From: Oscillospiraceae bacterium
Lineage (GTDB): Bacteria > Bacillota > Clostridia > Oscillospirales > Oscillospiraceae
Assembly (NCBI GenBank): GCA_012513005.1
Contig: JAAZCZ010000055.1
Coordinates: 1-10,800 of the forward strand
Direction of reading: 5' to 3'
DNA: 10,800 nt
The translations under genes and the position numbers were made by a program. Within the stretch, counting starts at the first letter, position 1, and every line of letters begins with the position of its first letter. This document shows positions 6,792 through 10,800 of this stretch, piece after piece. The notes under the pieces were generated by a model. That model saw nothing but the letters and a program-made list of their open reading frames with translations. It did no database searches and had not been told where the DNA came from.

Positions 6792-8885
6792 TTATGGCTC
6801 AGCCGGAGCTTCGGGAGGAGGTGACGGTGTTGCGATTCCTTCCTGGATTTCCCACTCATTGAGCAAATCACCAAATAGTCTGGTATCGCCGCCAACAGCA
6901 GGGTAGGGGAAGTTTTTGTTCTCAAGTCCCTCGTGAATCGGGCCCATAACCTTGCGCCAGATTTGAGCCGCGGGGTTACCGCCTATTGCTATATTCTCGT
7001 TTATGTCATAGCCGGTCCAAACAGCGGCGACATAATAGGGAGTCATACCAACAAACCAGCGGTCCCAGTTATAAGATGTGGTGCCGGTCTTGCCTGCAAC
7101 TGTCATGTTAGGCAGCCTTGCCTCACCGCCGGTACCCCAAGCGACTGCACTTTGCAGCATATTGAGTATGTTATATGCAGTGTTTGCCTTCCATGCCACA
7201 TGGCTGCGCACAGGGTTATCAAGCAGCAGGTTTCCGTTTTTGTCGGTAACCTTCTCGTAGGTTCGAGAGTAAGTGAACACGCCCTCATTAACAAAGGAAG
7301 CAAAAGCCTGTGTCATCTCACGCACCGTAACGCCGTTAGTAAGCTGACCGAGTGACAGCGGAGCATATGAGTTATCGTCATTAACCAAGGTTGTAAACCC
7401 GAGCTTATTTTTGAGATACTCAAACGATGTTGTTGTGCCGAGCTTATCCAGTATCTGTGCCGAAACAGTGTTCACAGAGAGCCTCAGCGCGTCTCGCACC
7501 TTCATAATGCCTCTGTAAGTGTAGTCAGCGTTATTAGGTAGCCAGCTTGTGCCGCTAAGCGCAATATCATCCGGACCTGCGTCCTTAACAAGTGTGTTCT
7601 GCGTGATAAGCCCGTACTCAAGTGCAGGACCATAAACTGCAATCGGCTTAAAAGACGAGCCGGGAGGTCTTGTTGAATCTGTTGCACGGTTTAGAAGCAG
7701 GTTTCCGTTTTTATGCCCCACGCCGCCTGCCATGCCGAGTACATTTCCGGTAAACGGATCCATAACGACAATAGAAGACTGAAGCTGCTGCTTTGAGCTG
7801 CGGTAGGGCTTGGGAATTTCTTCAAGGTTCTTGTATATAGCGTCGATGCTGTTTTGAATTGTGGGGTTATAGAACGAATATATCCTGTAACCGCCGTTAT
7901 AAAGCAGCTTAGAAGCACTGTTTTTGTCAATGCCCTTGCGAGACATAAGATCCCTTGTGATGTCGCTTATAATAGCCTCTACATACCAGTTATAAATGGT
8001 GTTTTCCCTTTGCTCATCCTGAGAGTGAACCGGGACTAAAACCTCGTTTTTAGCAGTGTTATATTCCTCAAAGTTAATCTTGCCCTGTTCATACATCACG
8101 CGCAAAACAACTTCCTGCCTGTCCTTATTCTGCTTCTGGCTGATAAACGGGTCATACTTAGAAGGCCAGTTAGTAATACCGACAATAGAAGCGCACTCAG
8201 CAAGACTAAGCTCAGAGAGCTTCTTGCCGTAGTATGTCTTTGCAGCAGAGTTAACTCCGTAGCAGTCCTCGCCAAAGTAAACGGCGTTTAAATACCACTC
8301 TAAAATCTCGTCCTTGTCGTATTTCTTTTCAAATTCTAAGGCCTGAAAGATTTCAAGCAGCTTTCGCTGAACGGTAGCGTCATTCTTACCGGTAAGGTTT
8401 TTAATAAGCTGCTGGGTGATAGTAGAGCCGCCAAAGTCATCCTTCATGGTTAAGAACATGTTGAAAAACGCACCAATAGTTCTATACCAGTCAACGCCCT
8501 TATGCTTATGGAAACGCTTGTCCTCAATCGCAACAATAGCGTCCTTCATATATTTGGGAATCTCCTCAGAGTCGACCCAAATACGATTCTGCGTGTCCGA
8601 GAGCGTGACCATTTCCTGCCAGTTACCCTCTGTGTCCTTGTATAAAATTATACTGGATTCAGCCAAGCTGTAGTCAGACAGCGAGACATCAAGATTGCCT
8701 GTTAGGCAGGTCTTTACATAGTAAGCAAAAATACAGGTAAACAGCAGCCCCGTAGTGACAATAATAAGGAAGACTGTTGCTATTGTATTCAGTATTATTC
8801 GGGCAGTTCCGAGCGTGGCCTCAGCTCCTAAGTCTGCTGCCTTGCCTGCAACCTGCGCGACATTTTTCTTTGGTTTAGTGGACAA
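6792..8885 (-). CDS. Class A penicillin-binding protein (peptidoglycan glycosyltransferase and transpeptidase)
   Basis: This is a membrane-anchored, bifunctional enzyme that polymerises lipid II and cross-links peptides at the outer face of the membrane. I start it at a TTG (8883-8885), giving 697 residues. GGAGGT sits seven bases upstream on the coding strand, and the promoter lies just outside. The frame stays open to 8999, but that extension would contain the promoter. A cytoplasmic head precedes one membrane helix (about 28-54). The GT51 domain shows EDKRFHKHKGVDW from Glu121, GGSTITQQ (152-159), RKLLEI (174-179) and EILEWYLN (193-200). The transpeptidase domain shows SSFK (410-413, catalytic Ser410), SVN (470-472) and KTGT (599-602). 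The protein ends in a Pro-rich tail (TPSPPPEAPAEP). All key residues are present. It is a single-gene unit, convergent with xfp. Confidence 0.96.
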   Translation of the reverse strand: MSTKPKKNVAQVAGKAADLGAEATLGTARIILNTIATVFLIIVTTGLLFTCIFAYYVKTCLTGNLDVSLSDYSLAESSIILYKDTEGNWQEMVTLSDTQNRIWVDSEEIPKYMKDAIVAIEDKRFHKHKGVDWYRTIGAFFNMFLTMKDDFGGSTITQQLIKNLTGKNDATVQRKLLEIFQALEFEKKYDKDEILEWYLNAVYFGEDCYGVNSAAKTYYGKKLSELSLAECASIVGITNWPSKYDPFISQKQNKDRQEVVLRVMYEQGKINFEEYNTAKNEVLVPVHSQDEQRENTIYNWYVEAIISDITRDLMSRKGIDKNSASKLLYNGGYRIYSFYNPTIQNSIDAIYKNLEEIPKPYRSSKQQLQSSIVVMDPFTGNVLGMAGGVGHKNGNLLLNRATDSTRPPGSSFKPIAVYGPALEYGLITQNTLVKDAGPDDIALSGTSWLPNNADYTYRGIMKVRDALRLSVNTVSAQILDKLGTTTSFEYLKNKLGFTTLVNDDNSYAPLSLGQLTNGVTVREMTQAFASFVNEGVFTYSRTYEKVTDKNGNLLLDNPVRSHVAWKANTAYNILNMLQSAVAWGTGGEARLPNMTVAGKTGTTSYNWDRWFVGMTPYYVAAVWTGYDINENIAIGGNPAAQIWRKVMGPIHEGLENKNFPYPAVGGDTRLFGDLLNEWEIQEGIATPSPPPEAPAEP

Positions 8886-8915
8886 ATCCGCACCTCCACC
8901 AAGTTTTATCAAATA

Positions 8916-8944
8916 ATTATAGCACAAATTTATGCTTATGTGTA
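8916..8944 (-). promoter_or_regulatory. Promoter of the class A penicillin-binding protein gene
   Basis: On the minus strand TACACA (8939-8944) and TATAAT (8916-8921) are 17 bases apart. TGC before the hexamer makes an extended -10. Transcription would start near 8909, leaving a leader of about 24 bases before the TTG start, which argues against any start upstream of it. Confidence 0.75.
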
Positions 8945-9012
8945 TATGTTTTTTTATTGAGCAATCTCCGAAAGCTTCATAACAAAAAACTAATATCAAA
9001 ATAAATACAGCG

Positions 9013-9041
9013 TTGATTTATTGGCATTTTCATATTATAAT
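9013..9041 (+). promoter_or_regulatory. Promoter of the DUF1292 gene
   Basis: TTGATT (9013-9018), a 17-base spacer and a perfect TATAAT (9036-9041) lie 44 bases before the ATG at 9085. Confidence 0.8.
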
Positions 9042-9084
9042 AAGTACAAAGCTAATGCAAAAATGCATAGTACGGAGGATAAAT

Positions 9085-9372
9085 ATGGACAACGATTTTG
9101 GTTCAAACTATATAACAATAGAAGATGAGCAGGGTGTTGAGTTCGAGCTGGAGCAGATAGCTTCTCTGGAATTTAACGGTCAGGAATACATGCTGTTCCT
9201 GCCTGCCGATATGCAAGAGGATGACCCTGAATACGGCTACATCATTCTGGGTATCAAAGAAGAAGACGGGGAAGAGCTTTTTGTTTCTGTCGATGATGAG
9301 GCAGAACTTGATGCCGTGTATGAGGCATTTATGAATCTTCTGCCCGATGACGAGGAAGAAGACGAAGACTGA
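9085..9372 (+). CDS. Small acidic DUF1292-family protein
   Basis: The 95-residue product starts at the ATG at 9085, behind a good GGAGG at 9074-9078. The longer open frame from 9013 is rejected because it contains the promoter. The chain is strongly acidic. Its core reads ITIEDEQGVEFELEQI, then a LEFNGQEYMLFLPAD segment, then EYGYIILGIKEEDGEELFVSV, and it ends in PDDEEEDED. This matches the DUF1292 family of Firmicutes, whose members are small cytoplasmic proteins of unknown function. In many clostridia such a gene lies in an alaS-ruvX-DUF1292 cluster, but here it stands alone, divergent from the penicillin-binding protein gene and followed by a small RNA. No membrane segment or catalytic motif is visible. 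The family call is from recognition of pattern, and the function is unknown. Confidence 0.88.
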   Translation: MDNDFGSNYITIEDEQGVEFELEQIASLEFNGQEYMLFLPADMQEDDPEYGYIILGIKEEDGEELFVSVDDEAELDAVYEAFMNLLPDDEEEDED

Positions 9373-9407
9373 TAACAAGTAATTATTTTCTGCGCTGTTC
9401 GTGGAAT

Positions 9408-9436
9408 TTGCCATTTAAAACCCACATTTATTAAAA
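9408..9436 (+). promoter_or_regulatory. Possible promoter of the small RNA
   Basis: TTGCCA (9408-9413) resembles a -35 box. The matching -10 region is weak: TTAAAA at 9431-9436 with 17-base spacing, or TATTAA at 9429-9434 with 15. The RNA might instead be processed from the upstream DUF1292 transcript, since no terminator separates them. Confidence 0.3.
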
Positions 9437-9437
9437 G

Positions 9438-9598
9438 GGATGCCATATTCTCCTGTGGATTGCAGGCCTCCCGGCAATGCCGGATGTTGGAAGCTATGAA
9501 TCAGGGGAGAGGCGACCCACCTGCCGTTAGCGTGCAGGTTATAAATCGGCACCACGGCAGATGCGGGGAAGTCGGCGGCATAGCCGCCGACTTTTTTT
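9438..9598 (+). ncRNA. ssrS: Stand-alone structured small RNA, probably 6S RNA
   Basis: This roughly 160-base G+C-rich island after the DUF1292 gene ends in a classic terminator and lacks a reading frame with a ribosome binding site. The ends can close: TTCTCC (9448-9453) pairs with GGGGAA (9565-9570), and GTGG (9455-9458) with CCAC (9552-9555). Inner pairings include GCCTC (9466-9470) with GAGGC (9509-9513), the hairpin CCGGC/GCCGG (9471-9483), and ACCTGC with GCAGGT around 9519-9539. The 3' half, with GCGACCCACC, a short stem and a GGCAGATGCGGGG closing segment, resembles 6S RNA, the regulator that binds sigma-A RNA polymerase holoenzyme in stationary phase. No plus-strand gene follows until the tRNA, so it is not a riboswitch leader. 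An SRP RNA is unlikely because its GGAAG-type apical motif is missing. The identity is my recognition, unconfirmed by a covariance search. Confidence 0.6.
9569..9598 (+). terminator. Strong intrinsic terminator of the small RNA
   Basis: AAGTCGGCGGC (9569-9579) pairs perfectly with GCCGCCGACTT (9583-9593) around an ATA loop and runs into a tract of seven T residues (9592-9598). On the opposite strand it follows the GH25 gene stop by only eight bases but lacks a U tail there. Confidence 0.95.
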
Positions 9599-9605
9599 GT
9601 TATTA

Positions 9606-10466
9606 TTACTTGCCCTTATCCGAGGGAGAGGGTGACGGCAGCGGAGCAATCCTTTCAAAATGAAGGTTTAAGTCCGTTTCAGTCTGTATGCCGGGGATTT
9701 TGCTCTGATAAGAAAACTGCCAAATCCTGTGCTTATAATAAAAATCAGGATACTCGGTAACAGCGCCTAGCCAGATATTATAATCTTTAATTCTGGCTAA
9801 ATCATAGTGATAATAAGCAATAGTGCGATAAAAATAAACGCAAGGCTCATAGCCGGCATCTTTAATCATTTCACAAAATGTAACGGCAGCCGATGTGAGC
9901 TTTTCCTTGTTCGGAACAGCAGATCTGGAATTTGCAAGCGGCTCCCAGTCAAAGGCAACAGGCATTGTGAGCTTATAACCTTTTATCAGATTTAAAACGT
10001 AGTTTGCCTCCTCGGCAGCCTCAACAGCGCCCGTAGCCTGAGAAAAGAAATACACACCTACCTTGAGCCCGGCGGCAGTAGCTCCCTCAATATTCTCACG
10101 GAACTTTTCATCCTCAAAAAGCCCGCCCTCGCTTGAGCCGCGGTATCCGCACCTAATCATAGCAAAGCTGACTCCGGCATCGGCAACAGCCTTCCAGTCA
10201 ATAGTCTGCTGATGGAACGAAACATCAACACCCAAGGTGGCTTTGTAGTCTGTGCCTATGTATTTAATTCTGTCGCCCTCACGCACGAAATCCTCTTTCT
10301 TATAATCCGAAACAGGAAATCCTGGTACGGGATAAAGCCAGTTATATGCCCCGCCGGTATCAACATAAATCATACCCTCGTGCGGGTCAGGCTCAGGTTT
10401 TTGACAGGCAGCAAGCCCGACTATAAGAGCGAGCAGCAAAAAAACGGCCAACAGTCTTTTTTTCAA
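9606..10466 (-). CDS. GH25-family muramidase-like lipoprotein
   Basis: The 286-residue protein starts at a TTG (10464-10466) behind AAAGGAAG, with about nine bases between. A signal peptide (KKR, then a hydrophobic run 5-18) ends in the lipobox LAAC, with Cys21 lipidated. A spacer of about 55 residues leads to a glycoside hydrolase family 25 domain (about 76-270). The hallmarks are GVDVSFHQ (79-85, Asp81), the catalytic FDWE (172-175, Asp173 and Glu175), IWQFSY (248-253) and TDLN (264-267). Known members cleave the N-acetylmuramic acid to N-acetylglucosamine bond in peptidoglycan. Lipidation would keep this one on the outer membrane face, suggesting a role in wall remodelling rather than attack on other cells. 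It ends in a Pro/Ser tail (PLPSPSPSDKGK). It is a single-gene unit, convergent with the small RNA. Confidence 0.93.
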   Translation of the reverse strand: MKKRLLAVFLLLALIVGLAACQKPEPDPHEGMIYVDTGGAYNWLYPVPGFPVSDYKKEDFVREGDRIKYIGTDYKATLGVDVSFHQQTIDWKAVADAGVSFAMIRCGYRGSSEGGLFEDEKFRENIEGATAAGLKVGVYFFSQATGAVEAAEEANYVLNLIKGYKLTMPVAFDWEPLANSRSAVPNKEKLTSAAVTFCEMIKDAGYEPCVYFYRTIAYYHYDLARIKDYNIWLGAVTEYPDFYYKHRIWQFSYQSKIPGIQTETDLNLHFERIAPLPSPSPSDKGK

Positions 10467-10497
10467 AGCAATGTACTTCCTTTCAAAACTGCCTTAG

Positions 10498-10527
10498 ATG
10501 ATAACATTAAACTTGTTAATAAATCAA
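10498..10527 (-). promoter_or_regulatory. Promoter of the GH25 lipoprotein gene
   Basis: On the minus strand TTGATT (10522-10527) and TATCAT (10498-10503) are 18 bases apart, and TGT before the hexamer gives an extended -10. The leader would be about 25 bases long. Confidence 0.7.
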
Positions 10528-10577
10528 GAATAACCCTGCAAAGCGGTTTATGGGAGCACAAAACAGCAAACAATTTC

Positions 10578-10606
10578 TTTACAACAGCAGTACCGTTTGC
10601 TATAAT
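10578..10606 (+). promoter_or_regulatory. Strong promoter of the tRNA-Arg gene
   Basis: TTTACA (10578-10583), a 17-base spacer and a perfect TATAAT (10601-10606) with TGC before it (extended -10) make this the best promoter in the window. The start is expected near 10613, about 50 bases before the tRNA. Confidence 0.85.
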
Positions 10607-10612
10607 CATTTG

Positions 10613-10641
10613 CACTGTAGCAGTAAGCTGCCGGTGTTTTT
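10613..10641 (+). other. Hairpin plus T tract in the tRNA leader
   Basis: CACTG (10613-10617) pairs with CGGTG (10632-10636, one G-T pair). After a two-base bulge, GCAG (10620-10623) pairs with CTGC (10628-10631) around TAAG. Five T residues follow (10637-10641). The hairpin would sit at or very near the 5' end of the transcript and be removed with the leader by RNase P. Confidence 0.5.
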
Positions 10642-10663
10642 CGATATGAAAATAAACTAATAT

Positions 10664-10740
10664 GCGCTCGTAGCTCAGCAGGATAGAGCGTCCGCCTCCT
10701 AAGCGGAAGGTCGCGCGTTCGAATCGCGCCGAGCGTGCCA
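10664..10740 (+). tRNA. tRNA-Arg (anticodon CCT)
   Basis: A full cloverleaf is visible. The acceptor GCGCTCG pairs with CGAGCGT, with a G-T first pair. The D arm is GCTC/GAGC. The anticodon stem TCCGC/GCGGA encloses the loop CTCCTAA, giving anticodon CCT at 10698-10700, which reads the AGG arginine codon. The T arm is GCGCG/CGCGC with loop TTCGAAT. The CCA end is encoded at 10738-10740. It stands alone with its own promoter and terminator. Confidence 0.97.
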
Positions 10741-10755
10741 GAAGGCAAAAGAACC

Positions 10756-10791
10756 AAAACCCCGAGAGACTAATATAGTCCTCGGGGTTTT
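10756..10791 (+). terminator. Terminator after tRNA-Arg
   Basis: AAAACCCCGAG (10756-10766) pairs perfectly with CTCGGGGTTTT (10781-10791). A short inner GAC/GTC stem closes the loop, and TGCTTTTT follows. The symmetrical A and T ends mean it could also stop transcription entering from the right on the other strand. Confidence 0.9.
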
Positions 10792-10800
10792 GCTTTTTAA

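Noticed and set aside
6933..7355. 140-residue open frame antisense to the penicillin-binding protein gene
   Set aside because: It is a shadow of a confidently identified gene, with no recognisable domain and no independent support.
8886..8999. N-terminal extension of the penicillin-binding protein up to an ATG at 8999
   Set aside because: It contains a strong extended -10 promoter, and the TTG at 8885 has a well-placed GGAGGT. The extra residues look unlike a signal or cytoplasmic head of this family.
9013..9084. Longer start for the DUF1292 protein
   Set aside because: The promoter hexamers lie inside it, and the ATG at 9085 has a good GGAGG.
9103..9446. Open frames antisense to the DUF1292 gene
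   Set aside because: One is rich in runs of Ser produced by the complementary strand of acidic codons. Neither has a promoter or ribosome binding site.
9438..9598. Signal recognition particle RNA as identity of the small RNA
   Set aside because: The conserved GGAAG/AGCA apical region expected for the SRP54-binding site is not present. The GGCAGATG match alone is not enough.
10212..10757. Open frames covering the GH25 gene start, promoter region and tRNA
   Set aside because: The 10548-10757 minus-strand frame is the familiar false protein read from the complement of a tRNA. The 10212-10649 frame overlaps the GH25 gene and two promoters.
1..10800. CRISPR array, insertion sequence, prophage or defence system
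   Set aside because: No regular spaced direct repeats, transposase or integrase, phage structural genes or defence-type domains are visible. Large genes are housekeeping or envelope genes.

Overview
The window looks like a chromosomal segment of a low-to-moderate GC Gram-positive anaerobe, most likely a gut-type clostridium (Oscillospiraceae or a relative). The grounds are strong GGAGG-type ribosome binding sites, two TTG starts, lipobox lipoproteins, a DUF1292 protein, a class A penicillin-binding protein and an Xfp-type phosphoketolase. This placement is inferred from gene content and style, not from a search.

Layout from left to right: a lipoprotein with a probable beta-propeller-like half and a solute-binding-protein half (+, 31-2232); a 515-base noncoding stretch rich in hairpins, including three copies of a small palindromic element; glyA, serine hydroxymethyltransferase (-, 2748-3992); a divergent promoter region; xfp, phosphoketolase (+, 4314-6689); a shared terminator; a class A penicillin-binding protein (-, 6792-8885, TTG start); a divergent promoter region; a DUF1292 protein (+, 9085-9372); a probable 6S-like small RNA with its own terminator (+, about 9438-9598); a GH25 muramidase-like lipoprotein (-, 9606-10466, TTG start); and tRNA-Arg(CCT) with encoded CCA and a terminator (+, 10664-10791).

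There is no operon. Every neighbouring pair is on opposite strands except DUF1292 and the small RNA. Convergent ends mostly meet at strong hairpins (2671-2706, 6731-6762, 9569-9598) and divergent starts sit on recognisable sigma-A-type promoters. Functionally the genes fall into central metabolism (glyA one-carbon supply, xfp acetyl-phosphate production), cell wall synthesis and remodelling (penicillin-binding protein, GH25 lipoprotein), solute capture or sensing at the surface (first lipoprotein), and RNA functions (6S-like RNA, tRNA-Arg).

No CRISPR array, transposase, phage gene, toxin-antitoxin pair or obvious defence system is visible. The points most worth following are the 6S-like RNA, the compensatorily varied hairpin element family at 2298-2596, the repeated TTGTTA operator-like sites around the xfp -10 box, the two-part lipoprotein, and the terminator-like hairpin at the very start of the tRNA transcript.
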